Shown here in pieces: positions 55,318 to 63,979 of a stretch of DNA of 64,000 bases. The position numbers were made by a program, and so were the translations under genes. Source of the DNA: Bog-473 sp963754445 (GTDB taxonomy: Bacteria; Actinomycetota; Acidimicrobiia; Acidimicrobiales; RAAP-2). The stretch spans positions 1,364,001-1,428,000 of the forward strand of contig CAVWFT010000001.1 of the NCBI GenBank assembly GCA_963754445.1, given 5' to 3'. Each line of letters begins with the position of its first letter. Within the stretch, counting starts at the first letter, position 1. Under the pieces are notes generated by a model that saw only the letters and a program-made list of their open reading frames with translations, searched no databases and was not told where the DNA came from.

Positions 55318-57449
55318 CGGCGCTCCCTTGGCCCGTCCGGGAATCGGGCGGCCTGGCGGAGTTCGAAGCCAGCCTTCCCTTCGTGCTGGACGAATTCCAG
55401 CACCACGCCTTCAGTTGCCTGGACGCGGATCAGTCGGTCCTCGTCTCGGCGCCGACTGGTTCGGGCAAGACCCTGGTCGCCGCCTATGCCGTGCACCGTG
55501 CCCTGTCTGCCCAGGGCAAGGCCTTCTACACGACCCCGCTCAAGGCCCTGTCCAACCAGAAATTCGGTGAGCTGGTCGATACGTACGGTGAAGAGCACGT
55601 GGGCCTCCTCACGGGCGACACGACGCTTCGCCCCAGGGCACCTGTCGTCGTCATGACGACCGAGGTCCTGCGCAACATGCTGCTGGCGGGCTCCGACCTC
55701 CTCGAAGCGCTCCATACCGTGATCCTCGACGAGGTCCATTTCATTCAGGATCCCTACCGGGGCGGCGTGTGGGAGGAGGTGCTCGTGCTCTCACCGCCCG
55801 AAATCCGCTTCGTCTGCCTCTCGGCGACCGTCAACAATGCCGACGAGCTGGGCGGTTGGTTGCGTTCGGTGCGAGGCGACACAGCGGTCATCGTCGAACG
55901 TCAGCGGCCGATCGTCCTGCGCCACCACTTCGCAGTGCACCGACGAGAGGATGAGGAAACACTCCTCATGCCCCTGTTGCAAGCCAACGGGAAGCCTGGG
56001 GGCGAGGGGCAGCGGATCGACCAGGCCGTCCGCCGGGCCGAACACGGCCGGGTGGCGCACTGGCAGGGGCGGGGGAGGGGACCGCGCCTGCCCTATCGGG
56101 CCCCCTTGCGCACGGAAATGATCGACGAGCTGGATCAGCGCGAAATGCTGCCGGCGATCGTGTTCATCTTCTCCCGGGCCGCCTGCGACGATGCCGTCAG
56201 ACAGGTCATGCGTGACGGCGTCCGTCTCACCGACGCACAAGAACGCACGGCCATTCGCCAGGTGGCCGAACGGCGGGTGGAGCCGCTGGAGGACGAAGAC
56301 CTCGACGTCCTCGGCTACCACGAATGGCTCGAGGGTCTCGAGCGCGGCGTCGCCGCCCACCACGCCGGTATGGTCCCGGTCTTCCGTGAGACCGTCGAGG
56401 AGTGCTTCGCGGCCGGCCTGCTCAAGGTCGTCTTCGCCACTGAGACCCTCTCGTTGGGGATCAACATGCCGGCCCGGTCCGTCGTGATCGAGCGCTTCTC
56501 GAAGTACGGGGGCGCAGGACGGGCCACGCTCACGTCCGGTGAGTACCTGCAACTCACGGGCCGGGCCGGGCGGCGTGGCCTCGACGAGGAAGGCCACGCC
56601 GTGGTGTCGTGGTCCAACGAGATCACCTTCGGCGAGGCGGCCCGGGTGGCCGCGGCCCAGCCGCCCGATCTCCGTTCGGCTTTCCGACCGACCTACAACC
56701 TGGCGGTCAACCTCGTCGCCCGTTTCGATCGGGAGACGGCAAACGACGTCCTGCACCGCTCCTTCGCCCAATGGCAAGCACGAAAGCCCGATCTGCTCAC
56801 TCGCCAGCTCGGACACCGGCTGGCCGTCCTGGACGAGTTTGGCTACCTGGACAGCGCCGGCTGGAGCTTGACGCCTTCGGGTCGACGGCTCGGCCGGATC
56901 TACCACGAGGCGGACCTGCTGGTGGCCGAGGCACTGGGGAGCGACGTGCTCGCCGGCGCCGAGCCCTCGGTCCTAGCCGGGGTGCTGTCTTCGGTCGTTT
57001 TCGAGCCGCGTCGGGCCCGTCGCCTTCTCGGTCACGGACAGAGCCAGCGGCGCGGCGGCAAGCGGCGGAGCCAGCTCCAGGACCGCCTGGGAGACAAGCG
57101 GACCGCAGACCTCGCTCGCCGCTGCGAAACGGTCACCGTGATGGCCGAGAGGATCCGAGCGGTCGAGGAGGCCCACCTGGTCCCGAGGACCCGGCAGCCC
57201 GCCCCGGGGCTTGCCACGGCCGTTGCGTCGTGGGTGCGCGGCGCCTCCTTCTCGACCGCGCTCGGGGTGGCGGCGCGCGATGCCGGCGACCTGGCCCCCG
57301 GAGACTTCGTCCGGACCATGAAGTCGGTCGCCGACCTGGTCCAACAGGTCTCCTACACGGCCGAGGACCCCGGCGTGGCCGCAGCCGCTCGAGAGGCGGT
57401 GGGCCAGCTCATCCGGGGTGTGGTGGCGGGCGGTTTGCCCTCCGTCTGA
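55314..57449 (+). CDS. helY: DEAD/DEAH-box RNA helicase of the Ski2/Mtr4 type (HelY)
   Basis: 711 residues. SAPTGSGKT (Walker A), TPLKALSNQKF, ILDEVHFIQDPYRG (DEVH), LSATV, then the C-terminal RecA domain with LQLTGRAGRRG; a helical C-terminal domain follows (about 490-711). It likely unwinds structured RNA. The proposed start is TTG overlapping the tatC stop; no ATG or GTG lies in a sensible position. The gene order tatA-tatC-helY next to the proteasome locus is the same as in mycobacteria. Confidence 0.9.
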   Translation: MTALPWPVRESGGLAEFEASLPFVLDEFQHHAFSCLDADQSVLVSAPTGSGKTLVAAYAVHRALSAQGKAFYTTPLKALSNQKFGELVDTYGEEHVGLLTGDTTLRPRAPVVVMTTEVLRNMLLAGSDLLEALHTVILDEVHFIQDPYRGGVWEEVLVLSPPEIRFVCLSATVNNADELGGWLRSVRGDTAVIVERQRPIVLRHHFAVHRREDEETLLMPLLQANGKPGGEGQRIDQAVRRAEHGRVAHWQGRGRGPRLPYRAPLRTEMIDELDQREMLPAIVFIFSRAACDDAVRQVMRDGVRLTDAQERTAIRQVAERRVEPLEDEDLDVLGYHEWLEGLERGVAAHHAGMVPVFRETVEECFAAGLLKVVFATETLSLGINMPARSVVIERFSKYGGAGRATLTSGEYLQLTGRAGRRGLDEEGHAVVSWSNEITFGEAARVAAAQPPDLRSAFRPTYNLAVNLVARFDRETANDVLHRSFAQWQARKPDLLTRQLGHRLAVLDEFGYLDSAGWSLTPSGRRLGRIYHEADLLVAEALGSDVLAGAEPSVLAGVLSSVVFEPRRARRLLGHGQSQRRGGKRRSQLQDRLGDKRTADLARRCETVTVMAERIRAVEEAHLVPRTRQPAPGLATAVASWVRGASFSTALGVAARDAGDLAPGDFVRTMKSVADLVQQVSYTAEDPGVAAAAREAVGQLIRGVVAGGLPSV

Positions 57450-57471
57450 GCCGGCCCTATCCGCCACCGAT

Positions 57472-59136
57472 ATGGCGGCCGGGTTCTATGGTTACCCGGG
57501 CATGTTCCCCTACTCCGAAGAGCGCTTCACCGCGGACGAGGAGCTCATCCTTCGGCGCTATGTGACCAACTTGGACCAGCCGGTCTTCGCCCTGGTCAAT
57601 TTGCCCGAGGTGGTCAAGGGAGCTCTCTTCGCCCGGTATTCGAGGTCGCCCAAGAGTCTGCGCCGCCTGTTTCTCGACGAGTTCGTCGGAGAGCTCGACG
57701 TGTCGGGCGATGCATCGGTGGACGCCACGGTCGGGCTCCAGCGGGCCGAGCAGCTCTACGAGAAGGTCTTCGTCGAATACGGCGACGACTCGGTCGCGCA
57801 GCTCGGTGGCGTGCACCTCGCGTGTGAGCAGGCGTCGAACGTGCTGTCCAAAGTGCTCGAGTGGGGACGGCTGATGGCCTACCTCGAACAGTCGACGCGC
57901 TACATCGCGTACAACCAGCGGCTCGACAACGGGCAGTACCGATACTTCCGCCCACCAGAGATTCTCGACTCTCCGCATGGTGCGCGGTTCGTCGGCGAGA
58001 TGGATCGAGTCTTCGACACCTACGGCGAGCTTCTGCCCCGCATGCAGGCGGCTGTGGCCGAGCGATTCCCCCAACAGGCTGGTGACAGTGATTTCGTCTA
58101 TCGCCAGGCGACGAAGGCGAAGTCACTCGATGCGCTGCGCGGATTGCTCCCCGCCGCGTCGTTGTCGAACATCGGCGTCTACGGCACGGGACAGGCCTAC
58201 GAGCAACTTCTACTTCGCATGCGCGCGCACCCCCTCCCAGAAGCGCGTCACTACGCCGACATGATCCTCGAGGAATTGCGCAAGGTCATTCCGTCGTTCC
58301 TCCAGCGCGTCGACGTACCCGAGCGCGGTGGTGAGTGGTCGGCGTATCTCGAATCGACTCGTGCGCAGACCGAGGGCGTGGTCCGCCGCCTGTGGCCCGA
58401 TCTCGGGACGACACCCGACGACGGCGTTGAGGTCGAGCCCGAAGTGACGCTGCTCGACTATGACCCCGACGGAGAGGAAAAGGTCCTGATTGCGGCCTGT
58501 TTCTCCCTCCTCGACTGCTCGGAGCGCGAGGCATCGCGGCGGGTCCGACAACTCGGTCACGACGACCGGGTGACCCTCCTTCGGGCCTACGTGGGCGACC
58601 GTCGCAACAGGCGTCACCGTCCGGGTCGCGCCTTCGAGCGCACCGACTATCGCTTCGAACTCGTCACCGACTACGGCGCGTTCCGCGATCTGCAGCGCCA
58701 TCGCATGCTGACGATCGAGTGGCAACGCCTCGGCATCGCACTCGGCTACGACATGCCTGGGCTCGTCGACGAGGCCGGTCTCGCCGAACGGTACGACGAA
58801 GCGATCGGGCGGGCCGAGGATCTCTACCGTTCGCTCACTCCGGACTTTCCCGAGCAGGCTTCCTATGCCGTCGCACTGGCACATCGCATCCGCTACGTCA
58901 TGCAGTGCAATGCACGCGAGGCCATGCATCTCATCGAATTGCGTTCCGGGACACAGGGTCATCCCGCCTACCGCCGTGTCGCGCAACAGATGCATCGCAC
59001 CATCGCGGAGACGGCCGGCCATCGGGCCATCGCCGACGCGATGTCGTTCGTCGAGCACGGCTCGACAGACCTGGAACGACTCGAATCGGAGCGCCGGGCG
59101 GAGCGTCGACGAGCCGAAAAATCTGCAACGCATTGA
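57472..59136 (+). CDS. ThyX-like protein with two fused domains
   Basis: 554 residues. Both halves resemble flavin-dependent thymidylate synthase: the first has ALFARYSRSPKSLRRLFLDE and LEQSTRYIAYNQR, the second FRDLQRHRMLTIEWQRLGIA, with RHR at the position of the ThyX signature, and MQCNAREAMHLIELRSG. Such double proteins are about twice the length of ThyX. The usual RHRxxS is RHRMLT here. Whether it makes dTMP is uncertain. The start could be ATG 57472 or 57502; the 57472 choice is weak. It lies 22 bp after helY. Confidence 0.72.
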   Translation: MAAGFYGYPGMFPYSEERFTADEELILRRYVTNLDQPVFALVNLPEVVKGALFARYSRSPKSLRRLFLDEFVGELDVSGDASVDATVGLQRAEQLYEKVFVEYGDDSVAQLGGVHLACEQASNVLSKVLEWGRLMAYLEQSTRYIAYNQRLDNGQYRYFRPPEILDSPHGARFVGEMDRVFDTYGELLPRMQAAVAERFPQQAGDSDFVYRQATKAKSLDALRGLLPAASLSNIGVYGTGQAYEQLLLRMRAHPLPEARHYADMILEELRKVIPSFLQRVDVPERGGEWSAYLESTRAQTEGVVRRLWPDLGTTPDDGVEVEPEVTLLDYDPDGEEKVLIAACFSLLDCSEREASRRVRQLGHDDRVTLLRAYVGDRRNRRHRPGRAFERTDYRFELVTDYGAFRDLQRHRMLTIEWQRLGIALGYDMPGLVDEAGLAERYDEAIGRAEDLYRSLTPDFPEQASYAVALAHRIRYVMQCNAREAMHLIELRSGTQGHPAYRRVAQQMHRTIAETAGHRAIADAMSFVEHGSTDLERLESERRAERRRAEKSATH

Positions 59137-59182
59137 CCAGGAAGTACCGCCGTTCCCCCTGGTAAGAGGGTCCTCATTCTTC

Positions 59183-59213
59183 TTGACGAGCCCACCCCGG
59201 CTTTGCCTATTCT
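59183..59213 (+). promoter_or_regulatory. Promoter of the DUF4193 gene
   Basis: TTGACG (59183-59188), a 19-bp spacer and TATTCT (59208-59213) give a plausible promoter that would start a transcript near 59220, about 260 bases upstream of the next start codon. Confidence 0.45.
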
Positions 59214-59219
59214 GACGGC

Positions 59220-59385
59220 CAGTCCCACCACCCCGGAATGCTGCTGCGGGAGAGACACCGCCGACGCATGTGGGGGGGATGTGCTGTGAGAGGCGGTGGT
59301 AGGCCCTGGGGGTCGAGTAGAGAACGTGTTGCTTGCCTGGCTACCCGGGCCTGCGAGATGGCGCCAAAGACCCCAGGGCCCGCCC
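59220..59385 (+). ncRNA. Structured leader or small RNA of unknown class
   Basis: The 346-bp gap 59137-59482 contains no gene. Its transcript could form a hairpin CACCGCC/GGCGGTG (59256-59262 with 59292-59298). GGCCCTGGG (59302-59310) can pair either with 59344-59351 or, more extensively, as GGCCCTGGGGGTC (59302-59314) with GACCCCAGGGCC (59369-59380). The alternative pairings are typical of attenuators or riboswitches, but no known class is matched. It may be merely GC-rich sequence. Confidence 0.35.
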
Positions 59386-59482
59386 GCCCGACACCCCCGC
59401 CGACTTCTCTCCCGAGAGGTCCCCTCCCGACCCACGAAGAGCGATTGAACGGCTGGCGCGACCGTCTATGCTCCGGCGGCAC

Positions 59483-59989
59483 ATGGCGACCAAGAAGAAG
59501 CCCAAAACCGAAGAAGTCGTGGCAGAGAGCCCCGACGGCGAGGACGCCGAAAGCATCGAGGACGAAGACCTCGAGCTGGAGGACGACGACCTCGAAGACC
59601 TCGAAGAGGACGATGTCCTCGAGGTAGAAGACGACGACGTCGCGGCCGTCGACGTCGACGACGAAGAGGAGGACGAGGTGGAGGAGATCCTCACCGCCTC
59701 GCCCGCAGCGGTCGTCGAGAAGTCCGGAGAAGGCGACGAGGAGGAAGAGGACGAGGAGCCCGACGACGAAGACGTCGAGGCCAGCCTGGACGTCATCCTC
59801 AAGGAGCGCCTGGTCGTCGAGGACGAGCCCGAGGACGAAGAGGCCACGGACCAAGAGGACAAGACGGAAGGCAACGAGCGCGTGCTGCCCAAGCAGCCCG
59901 ACGAGTTCGTCTGCCGGTCCTGTTTCCTCGTGAAGCACCCGAGCCAGCTCGCCGACAAGAAGAACATGCTCTGCCGGGATTGTGTCTGA
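59483..59989 (+). CDS. DUF4193-type acidic zinc-ribbon protein
   Basis: 168 residues. The first 12 are basic (TKKKPK), the following 110 are highly acidic and probably disordered, and the C-terminus has CRSCFLVKHPSQLADKKNMLCRDC, a four-cysteine zinc-ribbon. This is the layout of DUF4193 proteins, which are confined to actinobacteria and whose function is unknown. ATG 59483 precedes the basic segment; 59468 is an in-frame alternative. The stop overlaps the next gene by 8 bp. Confidence 0.75.
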   Translation: MATKKKPKTEEVVAESPDGEDAESIEDEDLELEDDDLEDLEEDDVLEVEDDDVAAVDVDDEEEDEVEEILTASPAAVVEKSGEGDEEEEDEEPDDEDVEASLDVILKERLVVEDEPEDEEATDQEDKTEGNERVLPKQPDEFVCRSCFLVKHPSQLADKKNMLCRDCV

Positions 59990-60506
59990 GGAGACGCCGG
60001 ACGGCACCAAGAAGAGGGGACCTCTTCGCCGCACCCTGGATGCATGCGTCTTCGCACCGGTCGGCATGGCACTGACGCTGGCCGAGGACATTCCCGACTT
60101 CGTCGACAAGGGCAAGCGGCGGGTGCAACTCGAGCTCGGCAACGCCATGGTGGTCGGGCGTTTCGTCGTCGCCAAGGGTCAGCACCAGATCTCGCACCGG
60201 ATCGACGAAGTCCTCCACGGCCTCAACGACGACGAGCAGGGTCACGACGACGGGGGCCGGCCCGTGTCGGATCGTGCACCGAGCCCGCAGCCACCGCTCG
60301 ACCCTGCGGCCAGTGCCATCGTCGAGAGCGCACTGGCCGACTACGACACCCTCAGTGCCTCGCAAGTGGTCAGGCGCCTCGAGAGTCTGGGACCCGAAGA
60401 GCTGCTCGCGGTCCAGCGCTACGAGGCGTCCACGAGGAACCGGCGGACGATCCTCAACCGAGCCAGCCAGCTCCTCGATGAGGGGCCGGCGGCGGCCAAC
60501 GAATAG
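59982..60506 (+). CDS. Hypothetical helical protein
   Basis: 174 residues with GTG start. The N-terminus (residues 15-75) has FAPVGMALTLAEDIPDFVDKGKRR, a possible amphipathic helix, and a C-terminal helical module SASQVVRRLESLGPEELLAVQRYEAS that resembles the C-terminal part of many actinobacterial proteins of unknown function. An acidic, Pro-rich linker separates the two. Coupled to the DUF4193 gene by an 8-bp overlap. Confidence 0.65.
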   Translation: MSEETPDGTKKRGPLRRTLDACVFAPVGMALTLAEDIPDFVDKGKRRVQLELGNAMVVGRFVVAKGQHQISHRIDEVLHGLNDDEQGHDDGGRPVSDRAPSPQPPLDPAASAIVESALADYDTLSASQVVRRLESLGPEELLAVQRYEASTRNRRTILNRASQLLDEGPAAANE

Positions 60507-60508
60507 CG

Positions 60509-60961
60509 ATGGAGCTGGCCCGTCTGGCAACACCGTCCGACCGCCCGGCTTGCGTCGGACTCTTGGACCCCGCCCTCGAAGCGGCTCGCCAGGCGCGGGG
60601 AGGGCCGGCCCTCCTGGGGGAGGCGACCACGGCCTCGCTGCTCGGCCGTTGGTGCGCACCCGGGGCCCAGCTGTTCGTCGGCGAGTTCGAGGGCGCCCTC
60701 GTGGGGCTTCTCGGCCTCGTGGTGGGCCCCGTCGTCGCCGAGCGACGGAGCGGGCTCGTCGAGTGCTGCTACGTCGAGCCTGGAGCACGTGATGTCGGGG
60801 TGGGGACTGCGCTCCTGGAGGCCGCCGTGGCGTGGAGCAGGGCCCAGGGTTGCACGGATGTCGACGCTCTCGCCCTCCCGGGTGACCGCCAGATCAAGCA
60901 GCGCCTCGAAGCAGCCGGGTTCACCGCCCGGCTGCTCACGCTCAGCCGCCGGTTGGACTGA
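60509..60961 (+). CDS. GNAT-family N-acetyltransferase
   Basis: 150 residues. CCYVEPGARDVGVGTALLEAAVAWSRAQG contains the GNAT acetyl-CoA motif A (R-x-x-G-x-G/A as RDVGVGTA); the C-terminus IKQRLEAAGFTARLLTLSR is the usual last helix and strand. Substrate unknown. Starts 2 bp after the helical protein; the last 20 bp overlap the convergent gene. Confidence 0.8.
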   Translation: MELARLATPSDRPACVGLLDPALEAARQARGGPALLGEATTASLLGRWCAPGAQLFVGEFEGALVGLLGLVVGPVVAERRSGLVECCYVEPGARDVGVGTALLEAAVAWSRAQGCTDVDALALPGDRQIKQRLEAAGFTARLLTLSRRLD

Positions 60962-62184
60962 AGCGCCGTTCGGCGTTGACCCGGCGCGGTGGCGGTGGCG
61001 GGATCTTCAACCCGAGGAGCTTGGCCAGTGCGGGCACGGAGCCCGCGGCGTTGCGGGCCGTCTGGCGGGCCACCTCGTCGTCAGGGATGCCCGCGGGCTT
61101 GACCGTCCGGCGCACCGGAGAGGCCACGACTGCGTCGAGGAGCTGCATCCACTCCTCGGGGGACTTGTCGGCCGACATGGCCTCGCCCGCGGCAGCGGCC
61201 AAGCGCACGGCCAGATCGGCCGGGCAGCGGGTGCCGGGCTCGGGGGGGCGGATCGAGGCCTCGACCGCCTGCTGCACCCGTCCGTCGTTCAGGGCGTTCG
61301 TGATCCGGGCCAGCCATTCCTCACGGAGAGCCGCTGTGCGCTGCTCCAACGACTCCTGGAGGGCTTTGGCCATGGTGCGGCCCTCTTCGTCAAGACTGAC
61401 GGTGCGCGACGCCGTCACGACGGCGCGCAGCTCGCGGAGCCTGTAGTCCTTGCCCGCCGTCTGGGCCACGCTGGCCCGGTCCTTCCAGTCGGCCAGACGC
61501 ACCACCGGAACGAGCTCTTCGGCCATGGCGATCAAGGCGTCGCCGGCCACCGGGGGCTTCCCGCTCGCCTTGGCCGCTGAAATTCTGGTCGTTGATGGCC
61601 TGGCGTACCGCCTGGATTCCACCCCGCAACAGCTGTTCGGCCACCGGAATCTGCTCGGGCCGCAGCGTGGCCAACATGGCATTGCGGTGCACGGTCGAAG
61701 TCGGCACGGCCGGACGCTCGCCGCGGCCGGGACGACCCTCGGCGTCGCCGGGCCGCCGCCCACCAGGACGACGGGGGCCGCTGGCGCCGCCGCCGCCACG
61801 GCGGTTGTCCTCGCGGGCACCGCCCTCGGAACGACCACCCCGGCGAGAGCCGCGGCCCTCGCCATCGTCGTCACGACGACGCTTGCCCGAACCGGGCGCC
61901 AGGATCACCGACACGTCAGGGGCCCGCCTGGGCGTGCCCTTGACCTCGATACGGCCCTCGGACTTCTCGGGCGACCGCGTCGGCTTTGCCGGGGCCAGGG
62001 CCAAGATCTCGATACCGTCCAGCCCGATGTCCACCGTGGCCTGCAAGACGGCGCCGACCTTCTCGCCGGAGGGCACGAGGGCGTTGTCCACCGTCCCCTT
62101 CGGCTGTCGCGCGCCCGCGGCGCGCCACGTCCAGGTTCCATCTGCGGCTTGGCTGGTGAGCTCGACGTCGATCCGGCGGGACAT
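60942..62184 (-). pseudogene. Conserved protein with Arg/Gly-rich linker, frame interrupted once
   Basis: The N-terminal part (to about 61582) reads SRRIDVELTSQAADGTWTWR, an OB/S1-like VGAVLQATVDIGLDGIEIL region, a long Arg/Gly-rich linker (about 95-160) and VAEQLLRGGIQAVRQAINDQN. After that the homologous sequence (AKASGKPPVAGDALIAMAEE and RLADWKDRASVAQTAGKDY) is in the next frame, ending at 60942. Omitting one base near the AAA/TTT run at 61580-61582 restores a 413-residue protein. Because such genes are conserved in actinobacteria with continuous frames, a sequence error is likely. Function unknown; the linker suggests RNA binding. Confidence 0.7.
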
Positions 62185-62353
62185 GCGGCGGACACGCTAC
62201 CGCGCCGAGCGCACGGTCGGTCCCCGAGGCCGGGAGGAGAGTGGCGTCCTCTAACATGCAGGGGCTGTCGGCTGGGAGTCAACGGGCAGGTTTCCCGCCC
62301 CCGGCAGCACCAACTCGTGCGGTTCGGACGCACCACGCCCCAGGAGGACGAGA

Positions 62354-63979
62354 ATGAGCGAGGACGCCGAGCAGCCAGGGGGGACGCCCGCTGCTGGGGA
62401 TCCCGAACCGACGAGCGGCGCCGATGCCCCCCAGGCACCCCCGCCCCCGGCGCCGGCGCCGGCGCCGGCGCCGCCAGAGTTCGCCCAGCCCCCATCAGGG
62501 CAGTCCGCCCCCCTCCCGGCGCCCCAGGACGCCACGCCGCCACTCGGCCAGTCGTCGCCCGCGACTCTCGGCCAGAGCGCCTACCCGCCGCCGCCGAACA
62601 GCGCCCCGCCTCTGGCGCCCGACGGGGGAGGGGTGGGCGCCGGAGCACCGCCACCGACCGCACCGTTCGCCTACCCGGCCCCCACACCCACCCCGACCCC
62701 GGTCGACACAGGAAAGTCCCGGCGGTCGAGGATCTGGCTGCCCGTCGCCATCGTGGCCGCCGTGATCGGCGGACTCGTCGGGGCCGGCGTCACCGCCATC
62801 GCCAACAGATCGAACAGCGACAACAACAACGACGGCGTCACGATCCACGAGAGCAACGCCACCCCCGGCGCGGCCGTGCTCAGCGGCAACGTCACCATTC
62901 CCCAGCTCGTCGGCCGGGTGATCCCGGCCGTCGTCTCCATCGACGTCAAGTCCAACGGGAGCGAAGACGAGGGCACGGGCATGATCATCACCTCCAACGG
63001 TGAAGTGATCACCAACAACCACGTGATCGAGCTCTACGTCGACAACGGCAACACCGGGACGATCACCGTCACCGAGTACGGGCAGACCAAGCCGCTGGCC
63101 ACCACCCTGCTGGGCTACGACGCCACCAAGGACGTCGCCCTCCTGAAGATCGACAATGCGTCAGGTCTGCACACCGTGACCTTCGGCAACTCGTCCAAGG
63201 CCGTCGTGGGTGACGCCGTCGTCGCCATCGGCAACGCCCTCGGCTTGGCCGCCGGCACGCCCACCGTGACCCAGGGCATCGTGTCCGCCCTCGGGCGCTC
63301 GGTCACCGCCGGCGGTGACGGCACGGCCACCGAGAACCTGCAGAACCTGATCCAGACCGACGCCGCCATCAACCCGGGGAACTCGGGGGGACCGCTGATC
63401 GACACCTCGGGTCAGGTCATCGCCATGAACACGGCCGTGGCCGGGACGTCGGGCGACGGCACGAGCTCCCAGAACATCGGCTTCGCCATCCCGATCTCCC
63501 AGGTGGAATCCCTCATTCCCCAGCTCGAGAAGGGCGGCCAGACCGGCAACGGCGGCGGCTACCTGGGCGTCGACATCACCAGCCTGACCTCAGCGCTGCG
63601 CCAGCAGTACGGCTTCACCCCCACGCAGGGGGCGGTCATCCTGAGCGTCGTCTCGGGCTCACCGGCGGCCAAGGCGGGGCTGGTGCAAGGTGACGTCATC
63701 GTGGACATCGACGGCACGACCATCACGTCGGCCGAGGACCTCCAGAACGCGATCCAGAAATCGAAGGCCGGGCAGAAGATCACCATCACCTACTACGTGG
63801 GCGACTCCAAGCGCACGACGACGGCCACGCTCGGGAGCCAGTCGCAAGAGCAGCAGCAGAGCTCGACCGGCAACACGGGCAGCGGCTCGTTCGGCGGGGG
63901 AGGCTTCCCCGGCTTCGGGAACTCGGGCGGCACCGGCGGCAGGGGACCGGCAATACCGGCTGACGCCGCCTACACGTAG
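62354..63979 (+). CDS. HtrA-like serine protease with PDZ domain
   Basis: 541 residues. A Pro/Ala-rich cytoplasmic N-terminus (1-120), one membrane segment (about 127-150), a trypsin-like domain with catalytic triad His223 (TNNHVI), Asp260 (KDVALLKI) and Ser344 (NPGNSGGPL), and one PDZ domain (about 395-485). A Gly/Ser-rich tail ends it. Membrane-anchored DegP/HtrA-type proteases degrade or sense misfolded extracytoplasmic proteins. AGGAGGA precedes the ATG at 62354. Confidence 0.93.
   Translation: MSEDAEQPGGTPAAGDPEPTSGADAPQAPPPPAPAPAPAPPEFAQPPSGQSAPLPAPQDATPPLGQSSPATLGQSAYPPPPNSAPPLAPDGGGVGAGAPPPTAPFAYPAPTPTPTPVDTGKSRRSRIWLPVAIVAAVIGGLVGAGVTAIANRSNSDNNNDGVTIHESNATPGAAVLSGNVTIPQLVGRVIPAVVSIDVKSNGSEDEGTGMIITSNGEVITNNHVIELYVDNGNTGTITVTEYGQTKPLATTLLGYDATKDVALLKIDNASGLHTVTFGNSSKAVVGDAVVAIGNALGLAAGTPTVTQGIVSALGRSVTAGGDGTATENLQNLIQTDAAINPGNSGGPLIDTSGQVIAMNTAVAGTSGDGTSSQNIGFAIPISQVESLIPQLEKGGQTGNGGGYLGVDITSLTSALRQQYGFTPTQGAVILSVVSGSPAAKAGLVQGDVIVDIDGTTITSAEDLQNAIQKSKAGQKITITYYVGDSKRTTTATLGSQSQEQQQSSTGNTGSGSFGGGGFPGFGNSGGTGGRGPAIPADAAYT

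Noticed and set aside
59241..59300. A glycine riboswitch, suggested by GCGGGAGAG
   Set aside because: The other conserved blocks (CGCCGAAGG, CUCUCAGG) are not found and the downstream gene has no link to glycine.
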